Below, piece by piece: positions 20,171-31,136 of a stretch of DNA of 64,000 nt; position 1 is the stretch's first letter, and every line of letters starts with the position of its first letter. The position numbers and the translations under genes are program-made. The notes beneath the pieces are model-generated. The model saw only the letters and a list, made by a program, of their open reading frames with translations. It was not told the origin of the DNA and searched no databases. Origin of the DNA: Saccopteryx bilineata (taxonomy: Eukaryota; Chordata; Mammalia; Chiroptera; Emballonuridae); contig NC_089493.1 of the NCBI RefSeq assembly GCF_036850765.1, forward strand, positions 266,588,534-266,652,533, read 5' to 3'.

Positions 20171-20394
20171 CCAGTGAGAGGGAGAGCCTCTATCACCCTA
20201 GCTTGGCAGCTCAGTGCCTGGGGCTAGGGGTCAGCGGTTAGCCTGAGTGGTCTGCCTCGCCGGGCTCCTGCCCCTCTACTTCCCAGTGAGAGGGAGAGCC
20301 TCTATCACCCTAGCTTGGCAGCTCAGTGCCTGGGGCTAGGGGTCAGCAGTTAGCCTGAGTGGTCTGCCTCGCTGGGCTCCTGCCCCTCGACTTC
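20171..20394 (+). repeat. Tandem duplication, two 112-bp units
   Basis: The unit starting CCAGTGAGAGGGAGAGCC at 20171 is repeated from 20283. I count only about four differences between the copies, so the event is recent relative to the surrounding relics. Not a SINE or known repeat that I recognise. Confidence 0.93.
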
Positions 20395-20398
20395 CCAG

Positions 20399-22499
20399 GT
20401 GGAGCAGCACTGTCTGGATTGGGGGATGCTGAGGGGTGGGCTTCCAGGGCAAAGCTGCTTCTCTCGAGGTTCTCTGGGGGCTTGTCCTCATCCTTCAGAC
20501 CCTGCCTGGAAGGTCGGGGTGGTGCTTCCCGCACTGTTCTGCTAGGGATGACCAGGTTGCTTGTGTGGGGGCTGAGAGCGTCAGTATAGGGCGGGCAGAG
20601 GCAGGCACTGCCCTCAAGTGCCCACTACAGCTGTCTGTGCTGTAAGGGACCTTAGACCCTTTTCTCCTAATGAGGCTCCTGCTTGTCCTTGGTTGCGTGA
20701 CCCTGGGCTCTGTCCCTGCTCATGCAATGAAGTAAGTGTAAGCCTTTGGGTTCTGTGGTTCTTGAGTCAAGAGTTTATTTATTTATTTATCTGACCAGGG
20801 CCTGAGTCAAGAGTTTGTGAGTACCCTGAACCCCTCTTGACCCTGGAAACTGTGGGTTGGGTTTGGGGTGGTAGAAAGGGCCCGAGGGGGGAGGCCTCTT
20901 AACCCAGCCCCCAAAGCCTGAGGACCACTGGTGTTAGGTGCTGCAGCTGAGCCTTGCAGCCACTCTTGCTCATACTGCACACATCTGGAGCTGTGTCCCC
21001 CCCAGGCCTACATCTGGAGCCCAAAGCTATCTAGCCGACTAAACACAGAGCATCTGGGCCCCAAAGAGCCTGCTCCCAGGTTAATGCAGCCCATCTGGGC
21101 TCCTGGCTGCTGCTCCAACCATCTCCACAGCAGAATGCTGGCTGCAGCTCTGCATGGCTGGAGCCCTGTGGCCACCCTGCCTCAGCCCGGGCTGGCTGGG
21201 TATGAGGCAGTGCTGCTGGGGCTCCCCGCCCCGAGGAGGGGGTGCTGTGTGCTGCAGACTCGCTCTTCCTTACTGGATGACACGGCTCCTAGGGCTTCTC
21301 TTGGGGGTTGTCTTGGGAATAATTTAGTTTTGACATAATGTAGACATATGTCCCCTGCCAAGAGCGGTGACAGCTGCCACTCTGCACCAACTCACCCTTG
21401 GCAGTCCCTTGGCATTGCTTGAAAGAGCCTCTGGGGGCCCCTGTATTGTCAGCCTCCCCGCCCCCTCCTGGGGTGCCTGGGTTTCTGCAGGGCATGCCCC
21501 CAGCTGTGGAAGGACCACACTGTGGCCCTGTCATGAAGCCCACCGTACACAACGTGTTCGGTTGTCACTTTCCTTCTCCCCCTGTGTTTAGTAGACTGGG
21601 AGCTAGCTGTCTCCCCTGAGGCCTCAGACTCAGAGAAAAGAACCTGGAAAAGCAAGCTGCCCGGGGGAACCGGGGCAGACCTGTGAGAAAGAGCACCCCA
21701 AGGCAAGGGGCTGCTGGGGCAGATGTGCGCTGTGGGCAGCCCACGGGAGGAGGCCGGTCTCGGGGGAAGGAAACTTATAAGCTGAGAGAACTGGCCTGGC
21801 CCGATTCCTCCCCGGTGGGATTATAGAACCTGCCGTCTGATCTCCCTGGGGACATGGGACCCTCATGAGTGAAAGTATGTGACAGTCTGAAGTCACTGTT
21901 ATTGTGCTAGTGAGCTCCCATCATGGGGGAGGGGGAGAGATCCAAGCTGGAAGGCTGCTTACTATCAGGAAGACAGCAGAGGCCAGTCTCACAAGGAGTC
22001 CAGAGCTGTTAGACAGACTTCTAGCTCTACGCTTAAGCCCTGCGACACCGAGATTCAAGGAATTGGAGATGCTGCCTTCTCAAGCCCTAAGCCTCCTGGG
22101 ATGGGAGGTACAAAGAGCCGCGGGGTGAAAAGCAGATATTTGGCAAGCAGGGTGGTGAAGGGAGCAAGAGAGAAGGACACTGGGAATGCAGAGAACTGTC
22201 ACCAGCCTGTGGCCTGAGGCTGAGGGACTTGCTGCCTCCCCGCCCAGAATGCCTTCATCCCTGGGCTGGCCCAGACGCTGAGGCCTGGAGCAGGAGCACA
22301 GAGCCCGCTGTACCGCGTCCCTGCGGTCAAGCTTTATCAGAGCATCACTGGACCCGATTGAAAGGAATTCTTTATTGCTGTAGCCTTCAGCCCAGAGCCC
22401 CTGGAGAACAGGCACTTTAAACCACAGAGCTGTGTGCCTCCTTCCGCACCTCCATACCCATGGAAAATCTGAGTCAACGAACATACAAGACGGAGACAC
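20399..22499. other. Unique intergenic sequence
   Basis: No gene recognised. Holds the micro-insertion at 20778-20802. Confidence 0.45.
20778..20802 (-). mobile_element. Extremely truncated SINE: head joined directly to tail
   Basis: Exact 14-bp duplications 'tgagtcaagagttt' at 20764-20777 and 20803-20816 enclose 25 bases. On the - strand these read GGCCCTGGTCAG followed by (ATAA)n. So only about 12 bases of SINE head and an A-rich tail were inserted. Confidence 0.8.
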
Positions 22500-22755
22500 A
22501 AATAAAAAGTAACAACAGCCAGCACTTGTTGAGTATTCACCATGGGTCAGATACCTTCTGAGGGCTTTATTTGTATGAACTCATTCCAGCCTCCCTGGGA
22601 GAGAAGTACCATTGTTATCACAAACCCATTTTATCGATAGGAAACCTGAGGCTTAGGGTCCACTCAGCCAATGGGTGGTAGAGCTGGAATTCAAACCAAG
22701 CAGTCTGCTGCCAAAGTCTGTGTCTTTAACCACTGCTCCTCATTGCCTCTCTGCA
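22500..22755 (-). repeat. MIR SINE relic, near full length
   Basis: Antisense MIR with most of its body: 'cattttatcgataggaaacctgaggc', 'gtagagctggaattcaaacc', 'ctttaaccactgctcc'. Confidence 0.85.
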
Positions 22756-23172
22756 AGCAGGATACATGGAAGAGACTGAAAGCAGAGAGAGAGAGGTGTA
22801 CAGTGAGGCAGAGAGAGGGAGGGGTTCGAGGTTGATGTCCCAAGCCCAAAAGGATAAGCGGAACACTGAGTTACAGGGGCCACCCTGTTCCGTTTTGTCC
22901 TCCCAGGCCTTCAGATGAGGTGTGTAGGCATCCGAACGTAGTCTCCCACCTTGTCAAGGTTTCCAAAGTAAATAGACAGGCTTTGCATGATCTGAGTCTC
23001 ACTGGCCGGAGACAGAGCTGATTCACTGGCTCTTCTAGAAGGCAAGAGTCTGGGGCTGTTGGGGGCTGTGAGGTACATCTGCTATGAGCCCAGTCTCCTG
23101 GGGAACACCTGGCCCTGAGGTCGAGTTACTGGAGTGTCATTCAGAGCTTCCAGAGGGGGGACTGGGTGTGTA

Positions 23173-23175
<3 letters not shown>

Positions 23176-23219
<44 letters not shown>
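23176..23219 (+). repeat. (GT)n microsatellite
   Basis: About 21 uninterrupted GT units, likely polymorphic. Confidence 0.95.
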
Positions 23220-23220
<1 letters not shown>

Positions 23221-23489
23221 CTCTCTGCTTCTGTCGCCTCAGGTCACTCACTGCCTGAAGAACCAAGCAGGCGGGAGGAGGAGGGGGTGTTCTGGGACCA
23301 TCGGCATCACCTTTGGATTATTCTGACCGACCTTCCTTGTCCTACAGGTACCTTCCCCCAGAGTCCCCGCCCCTCCAGAACGAACATGGCAGCCACGGGG
23401 CCACCCTCACTGGGTGTTTCCTTCACTCCCGGCGCCATGGTGAGGACTTCACCATGATGTTATATCTCAGTCAATCCCATAGCTGTGGC

Positions 23490-23595
23490 AGGAAGCTGTC
23501 ACTGTCATCCCCATTTTAGGAAGACACTGAGGTTCAGAGAAGGTAAATCACTTGTCCACACAGCTGACTCCCTGTTGCCGAGCCTCTAATTCCCA
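23490..23595 (-). repeat. MIR SINE relic
   Basis: Antisense core 'cattttaggaagacactgagg', then 'aggtaaatcacttgtcc'. Confidence 0.7.
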
Positions 23596-25023
23596 TCCTT
23601 ACCAAGAGGGCTGGGAAGAAACCATACTATCCCCAAACTTCTGGGGTAGGGCCAGGCTTCCCAGAGTGCCAGCCTGATGCCCCTGTTCCCTAGCTGGCTG
23701 GCTTCAGCCAGGCTCAGCCTGGCCTTTGGGGGCTGGCCCAGTGCCAAAGGAGAGAACAATGGGAGTGAAAGTAGCGGAAACCCTCTCTGAAGTGTGGGGG
23801 AGGGGATGTCCAGGCCACACTTTCTTTGTGCAATTTAAGTCCTCTGGCATGACCCTGCGTGGGGAGACTGAGGCAGGAGGGACTGAGCCAGGCCCTGTGC
23901 TCGCCCGAGGGGGGGGGGCAGCCTGAGGAGAAAGAGGAGGACGGTTCCGGTAAGACCCAGATTAACTTGACTTGACACTGCTGAGTTTGGCAGGAGTAGA
24001 AAGCTGCTGGTCCAGCCCTGACAGCAGCTCCTCTACCCTCCCCCCGGCAGGGCAGACCCGTGTGCTGGGAGAGGGGAGGTGAATTCAGTTCTCCTGCCTC
24101 AGACCACCAAGAAGGCCCTGGCTTAACCCCCAGGCAGCCTAGCTGCCTCCAGGGTCTCTCCAGGTGAACTTCCTGTGGCCCTTCCAGGCCTCCCATCCCC
24201 CTCCCCACACCCTAGTGCCATCCTGTGGTGTCCATTATGTCATTTAGATTTCACAGAACTCTTGAGTTACAGTCAGGGCAGCTTTGGCTGAGTTAGTAGC
24301 TGGGGGAGAGCCCAGAACCCTCTGCTGCTGCCGAGTCCCAATGGCCGATCACCTGCTCTGCCTTCATCCTGGTCTCCAGGACCGGGCCTCTCGGGGACTC
24401 AGTGCTCTGGTCAGTAACCTGAGATGATGTGTCCTGCCTGAGTGCCTGGGATAGGATGCTGGTTCTCTAAGTGGCCTTTGAACACCTGTGGCCCTGCAGC
24501 TGTTCTCGCTCTTAGGGCCTCCACTCATTACCTCAATGTCCAGGATGGCAGAGTCCAGCTCTGGTCTAGGCATCTGGGCTGGGCTGAGGTTTCCAGATGT
24601 GACTGTGGACTGTCAGGTCAGCAGCTCTGTCGCTGGTCTGAGGGACCCGGAGGCTGAGAGCTATCTTGAGCTCCTCACCCGGGGTGCTGCCATCTTGTTC
24701 TCTATGCCAATAGCTCCTGTGGGCACTGCTGTCCCATGGATCCTGCTGCTGGGCCTGTGAGGTTCCCTGATCCAAACTTAGGAGGGCCCTCAGGAACAGC
24801 TCTCACCATTCACATCTGGAAGAAGATTATTACTAATAAGCGCTCAGGATGGACCTTCTAGGTCTATTCAGGGGCCTAGTTTCCCCATTTCCTTCCTCTG
24901 AGTGAAGGATTGGGGGTGAAGGGCTTTGATATTCTCTCAATCCATAAGCAACCTGGATGTCTCCTTGGTGCTCAGCTTGGTCTGGGAAGCAGAAGCTCTT
25001 GCTTGGGGTGACTCCTGTGTGAT

Positions 25024-25320
25024 CAGTGGTCCCCAACCTTTTTTGGGCCACAGACCGGTTTAATGTCAGAAAATATTTTCACGGACCAGCCTTTAGGGTG
25101 GGACGGATAAATGTATCACGAGACTGAGACAAGCATCAAGAGTGAGTCTTGGATGGATGTAACAGAGGGAATCTGGTCATTTTTAAAAAATAAAACATCG
25201 TTCAGACTTAAATATAAATAAAACAGAAATAATGTAAGTTATTTATTCTTTCTCTGCAGACCGGTACCAAATGGCCCATGGACCGGTACTGGTCCACGGT
25301 CCGGGGGTTGGGGACCACTG
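25024..25320. mobile_element. hAT MITE, internal-deletion derivative of the 56637-60823 family
   Basis: Inverted ends CAGTGGTCCCCAACC / GGTTGGGGACCACTG. The first 70 or so bases match 56637-56725 and the last 215 or so match 60607-60823 of the long copy. The transposase region is missing. Flanking octamers tgtgtgat and ccttagat match in only four places, so the target duplication is doubtful. Confidence 0.9.
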
Positions 25321-26689
25321 CCTTAGATCACTCACTTCCTGCCTCTGGCCACAGTTTCCCCTCTGAAGAATGGGGTTGGACTTGCAGTGTTGACGGGACC
25401 TTCTAGCTCTTGCTTGGGTGAAGCCTATCTCTCACCCTAGTGTCCAGTGCCCATCACCCACCCAGACACCCAAGCCAACGGGGCTTCCCAACCTGTTCCC
25501 ATTCTGTGACAGTGACAGCCCCTCCTGGGCAGGCTCTCAGCCAGCCCAGCGCTGGCCTCTCACACAGGTCTCCATGAGTCTTATTAGCCACAGTGAGAGA
25601 GGGTCTTCCTGCCTCCCCTGTCTTCAGGGCCAAGCAATGGGAAGCTTGGCAGGGAGCAAACTCTCCCAGACAAACCAGGCCAGTCAACAAACAGGCGACC
25701 AAAACAACAAGGAAAGATTACGAAACCCAGATTCAGGGAAAGAGGCCACTCTGAGCCTCTCCAGGACAGGGGGTGGCGAAATTGGGCCAGGCCTGTGGGT
25801 CAGAGCCTGCCTGGCCCGCACTATTTTTGTACTGTCTGGGGGGTGGGGACTGATGAAATCCCAGCTGCATTTCACCAAAACACTTTCCCCTTAAGCCTGG
25901 GCTCCATGTGGTTCAAATTCATTGTCACTTAACTCATCACTCAAGGCTCTGAGCCGCACCCCTCCCCCCACCAAGAAAGACAAAAACACACAGTCTCTGG
26001 CACTTGGTCGAGGTGGGCGTGAGGGGCTGTGACAAGCAGGCTGGCTGCCTTGACCTGAGTTGTCCTCAGCAGCCTGCCCCTCCATCTTCCCTGCTCCTCT
26101 GCTCTTAGCCTCGGGTTCCTCAAAGGTAGTAAGAAGGGGCGGGCCGCTTTGCTAGTGGGCTCCAGTTTGGGGCCTGGGGTCATCGACTCTTTCCCTTCTA
26201 CCCTCTGCCACTGGAAACAGGAAGCTGATGTGCCCCACAGTTCTGTACACAGGATGCCTGGAGGTCGCCCCACGGCAGTGTCACGTGTGGACGTTGTCTG
26301 TGGCAATAATCAAGAAGAAGCCAGTCTGCTTTTTCTTCTTGTTGCTTTTCACAGCGTTTGTTGGCTGGCACCTGGAGTTCTTCACCTCAGGGCTGTGTTG
26401 GGGTTGGCAAGGGCAGAATCAGAGCGGATGGGAAGGGCTGCTAGGAGGGGAGCCGCCAGAGGGCATTTCAGTCTTTATCAAACGTGGGGACTGGGACCTC
26501 TGCTTTTACAGACTGCACTGACCCTGTGGCTTCCTGAGCCTGGTGGCCACAGCGGCGGGTGCATTTGGTGATGAATCCCCCAGCCCACTCCACCTGTGTG
26601 TGCACTAATCCCACGAGCCCTTGCTGTAGCCAACACCAGGCTGGCGTTTCTCAGGAGGAACTTCAGCTGGGCAGAGCATGTCCCCCTTT
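25321..26689. other. Unique intergenic sequence
   Basis: No gene recognised; short MIR-like phrase at about 25345-25390. Confidence 0.45.
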
Positions 26690-26850
26690 CCTGCCCTCCT
26701 ATTCCATTTTGGGTGTCCCATCTCTTCCCCTAGACTGGGGGCTTCTCCAGGGTGGGTGGGGGCTTATCCACCCCTGGGTCCCCAGTGCCTGGCACAGGGC
26801 TTGGCCCAGAACCTAAGAGCAGCAAATGCTTGCTGAATGTATTAATACAT
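26690..26850 (+). repeat. L2 LINE 3'-end relic
   Basis: Phrases 'ccccagtgcctggcacaggg' and 'aatgcttgctgaatg' are the terminal part of L2 in sense orientation. Confidence 0.7.
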
Positions 26851-29183
26851 TTCTCAAATCACATCAAAGTGCTATTTTCATTATTTTCAGGCCAGATTAA
26901 TCCAGAGACATGCTCTCCAGATAAATGTTGACAATCTGGCTTTTGTGTAATTCATAGGCAGTGACAGAGCTCTCTTCTGATTTATTCAATAGATAGGAAG
27001 GTAAGCCCCGTCCCTAGAGAGAGGCAACACCTGAGCAACGCTCTCAGCACACTGGGGAGGCCTAAGACCCCTTTTGTTCTGGCAAGCTCCCTATTGGGTA
27101 GCCCCTCCAGCTTTGGTCTCACTGAGGGGGCAGCAGGGTGGAGCTGCAGGAGTTTGCTTTCCTGGGCAGGGTTGGGCAGTTCCTGAAGCAGCAGAGTTGT
27201 TTGGGTGCAAGCGTTTCCCTGTATTGTCTGGCTTCAGAAGGCAGCCAAGACTCTAGGCTTGAGGGAGGGAGCTGAAGCAGTATTTTCCTCCCTTTCACCT
27301 CAAAGAGAGCGGGAGCCTCAAAGCTCACAGGTGGGGGCTGGGAGGCTGACCCAGGTTCTGGGGGATGCAGAAGAACTGGGAGAAGACAGAATGGGGATCC
27401 CAACTGGGCAGGGTTGGGTAGTCAGGTGGAGACATGAATTGGTCCTTGATTCAAGTCCAGCCAAACAATCAGGCTATACCTGCCCTGGGGTATTCTGGGA
27501 GATGTCAATTACTCCTTTGCTGGCCTGGTACTCCAGCCTGTTTATTCCTTTCTTTCCATGAGCAGCAGACACTCCACCTCCCCCCTCAGCCAGTGTGACC
27601 CTCTTATGAGGCATTTGCTGAATGACACCTTTTCTGGGACAGTGGCTCTGGAGATGGGGTCTTCTGGAGGCTGAAAGAGGGATATTTATGCTGAGCTCCT
27701 ATGAGTCTCCCAGACTCCTTGCTCTCTCTGTCTCAGGGCCTTTTAATGAGACATTTGGGAAGTATCTTCATCTTCCCTGGAACACTAGAAAGAAGCTTGT
27801 CTATGTCAAGATGGCAGTAGGCAATGATGCTTTGCATTTTGAACATGTTTGCTAAGTGAAATTCCATGGAATATTGTTTGGGGAAAGGAAAAAAAAGGTT
27901 TGCGGTTCAATAAACTGGGGAAATACTGGGTTCAACATAGTCAGATAGTCTCTCTTGCAGGACTTCTCAGGGCCTTTAACTGTTAAAAGGGACTTTGATC
28001 TCCTAAGAAGGAGCCCTAATATGCAGTATTTTCCACAGGAAATCTTTCAGGACATGTGGGGCTTACTACGGGCCACACAAGTTTAGAGGACATCTCAGGG
28101 AGAGATGGCAGCTGTGGGTGGAGATGCTTCTCTTTTTATGTTGAGTGGAAAATTGTCCTTTCAACGCTGGATGAAGTTGGCCACGGGAGGTGCCTTGGTG
28201 TCAGTGTGCAGATCTGGCCACAGAATTTGTTCTCTTTTCCTTGGCACTGATGGGAGGTGAGCTGGTGAGTAGACAGAACAAATAGGTCAGGACAGACCTC
28301 GTCCATCTCTCTAAGTTATTCTGAAAATATTAGCCATGATTCAGTCAACCACGGCCAAGGTTGGGCAATCCCCAGGCAGCTGGGAAAGCTGGAGGGCCTC
28401 ACTCATCAAGTTGTGTGAAGTTCTGGAAAGGGCAATCCCAGCATCATGACAGATCAGACACCAAGACCAGTTTTGGGGATAAGTTACCAAGACTCAGAAG
28501 AGGCTGGGTTCTCACTCTGCAGCTTCCTGCCCCCTCCCCACAGTCGGAGTTCCTGGACCCCACTGGTAGCTCAGCTGTACCCCAGACTCCAGTGCCCTGT
28601 ATGACTGTAGGTAGGGCATTTCTGAAGGAGCCAACTCCAATGTCAGGCCATCAATATTCAATCTTGTGTACCAGTTTTAATAGTGGAGGCTCAAGTTTGC
28701 TCTCAGGGTCCCTCTTGTCATTTCTTCTCCAGCATAAGAGTCGTGAGCCCCAACCATGTGCTGGGGACCCTCTTACATGCCTCTGGACTTCCATAACTCT
28801 GCCTTCCTGCTTGGTTCCCAGGTCCCAGACTCCTGTCACTACATCCCATTGACCTCCTCCTCCCATTAGCTCTGGTTGGTTTTTGAGTCTGGCTGAGCCC
28901 CAGGCCTGACCCACTGGATAGACTATTTGTAGGTGACATTGTCTGAGAGCCTGTTTCACCTCAGACAGAATCCAGCTGGACAGTCCTTCCCTAGTTCAGT
29001 CTGCTGATCTCAACTGTCCTTGGGGATTGGATACCAGACAGCAAGATGGAACCATTCTACTCAAGACCTATTGAAAGTCATTCACTCACTTGTTTATTCA
29101 TTTAATTACTTATTATTTCTATCAATATTTACAGAGTTGACCACAGTCACACTCTAAGTGAGTAGTTCTCTCATTCTCCTTTT
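26851..29183. other. Unique intergenic sequence
   Basis: No gene recognised. AT-richer at 26860-27000, where an ATTAATCC homeobox-type motif occurs next to the L2 end. Confidence 0.4.
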
Positions 29184-29533
29184 TTTAGAGTGCACATTCA
29201 CACACGAGAGAAGGACGGACAGACAGACAAGAAGGGAGAGGGATGAGAAGCATCAACTCATAGTTGCGGTACCTTGTTGTTTATTGATTGCTTTCTCATA
29301 TGTGCTTTGACTGCAGGGCTCCAGCTGAGCCAGTGACCCCTTGATTAAGCCAGCGACCCTTGGGCTCAAGCCAGTGACCACTGGGTCATGTCCATGATCC
29401 CATGCTCAAGCAGGTGAACCTGGCCTCAAGCCGGGTGAGCCTGCGCTCAAGCCAGTGACCTTGGGGTTTTGAACCTGGGTCCTCAGCGTCCCAGGCCAAT
29501 GCTTTATCCACTGCATCACCACCTGATTAGGCT
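29184..29533 (-). mobile_element. SINE class E
   Basis: On the - strand: head AGCCTAATCAGGTGG, the class-specific 'atcatggacatgacccag' and the GA-rich end. Diverged; no clear target duplication. Confidence 0.85.
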
Positions 29534-29537
29534 AAGG

Positions 29538-29697
29538 CAGTAGTACTCAAACTTGAGTATTTCATAAATCCTTGCAGGGCTTGTTAAGACAGATTGCTGA
29601 TTTAGTAGTTCTGGGGTGTGGTCCAATAATTTGCATTTCTAACAAGTTTCCAGGTGATGTTGATGCTACTGGTATTGGGACCACACTTTGAGAGCAA
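29538..29697 (+). mobile_element. MER5A-like hAT-Charlie MITE relic
   Basis: Nearly the whole MER5A consensus can be followed: 'cagtagtactcaaacttgag', 'gggcttgttaagacagattgctg', 'aatttgcatttctaacaag', 'gaccacactttgag'. An old element shared among placental mammals. Confidence 0.85.
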
Positions 29698-30959
29698 AGG
29701 TCCAAGCGATTATCAGCTATTAAAACCCACATATGGACTAGCTTATCAGGCCATTGAAACCAGAAGCTTCCTCCCACAAGAGAGATCTGGACAGAGTAAG
29801 GACTCGGGTCTCATTGGGGGGAGGGCAGATGTGCCAAGGGACAGGCAGAGGTCTATATCGCCAGTTGGGGGCATGGAGGACAAGGTTTACCTTCCTCCTA
29901 GGCTGGGCCCAGCCCCAGAGGTCAGGTCTAAGACTAGAGGGAGGCAGGCGAGCCCGGGGAAGTCTGGGCCCACGCTGAGCAGAGGCTGGGATTTGGCGGA
30001 GGGCCCAGCCCCGTGCACCTGACCTGTGGGGCTGGAAACAATGGCTGGGCCGGCGCTGCCTGGCCCGCTGCCTCGGCAGATCTCTGTTTTCCTTCCCAAC
30101 CTCACTCTTCCCGAGTCTCCTCGTTCATTCCCTCTCCAGCGGGCCCGTCCTGTCCGCTGGCCCCTGGACAGCACATTCCTTCAAGCTGATCTCTTCACGG
30201 TGGCTGCAAGCGCGTGTTCTCACAGTGAGGACAGAAACAAGGCCAGGGACTGGGCCAGTGTGCAGGGGCTCAGGTGGGCCTCCCCAGGGCCCTGCCCCTG
30301 CATTCAGGGACCAGAGGGCACCTGGCAGGAGGGAGGAGTACTCCCTTAGGCAGGGGGTTCCCCAGTACTCAGCCAGCCCTGAGAACTTGGACTGCTTCTT
30401 CCCTACCTTGCACCTCCTGCTATTAGGCGAGGCCCAGAGACTGGAGCTCCTGCACTCCTGAGCCTCCGGCCCCTGTGTTCTAGCCCCACTCAGAGCCACT
30501 CTGGTTGTACCTTCTGCAGATTGTGGCCCTGGTCCAACTGGCCCCAGGCATGATCAGCATTTGATGGAGGAAGGTTCAGTGCCAAACCTCAGTCCCTTCT
30601 GGAGCAGGACCCCATCCCACCCCCGGACCAAGCCACTCTTCCTGAAAGACCTGGATGCTGGGGGGTATATGGGTTCAGTGTCCCGTCCAGGTCCAGATGG
30701 CTCTACCTAGGCCTTCTTTCATCCCACCAGGGGTACCTTGCACAGAGGCAGACAGGATCAATGGTGTGATCAACTTGAGACCGAGGAGGGTGGTGATGGC
30801 TAGGGAGACACAATATGTCAGTGGCCTGCACTATCTTTCCCTTCCCCATACCTGGGTTGCCCCAACATTCAAAAGGACCCAGGGCTCATGTCCTGGTATT
30901 CTCAGAGGCTTTCCTAGGCTGTTTGTGCTGGGCAAGGACTTTGTCTTGGAGTTAGTTTC
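29698..30959. other. Unique intergenic sequence
   Basis: GC-rich; no gene recognised. Confidence 0.45.
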
Positions 30960-30974
30960 AAGATTCAATCTGGG

Positions 30975-31136
30975 CCTGACCTGTGGTGGCAAAGTGAATG
31001 GAACGTTGACCTGAAGTGTTGAGGTCACCTGTTTGAATCCCTGGGCTTGCCTGGTCAAGGCATATATGGGAGTTGATGTTTCCTGCTTTCCTGTTCTCTC
31101 TAAAATGAAAAAATAAATCTTAAAAAAAAAAAAAAA
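30975..31136 (+). mobile_element. SINE class F
   Basis: Head CCTGACCTGTGGTGG, tail (A)15. Flanks 'agattcaatctggg' (30961-30974) and 'agaatttaatctggg' (from 31136) are a diverged target duplication. Confidence 0.88.

Larger units (their letters stand above)
22756..25015. other. Unique intergenic sequence
   Basis: No gene recognised. Contains the GT repeat and a MIR listed separately. Confidence 0.45.
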
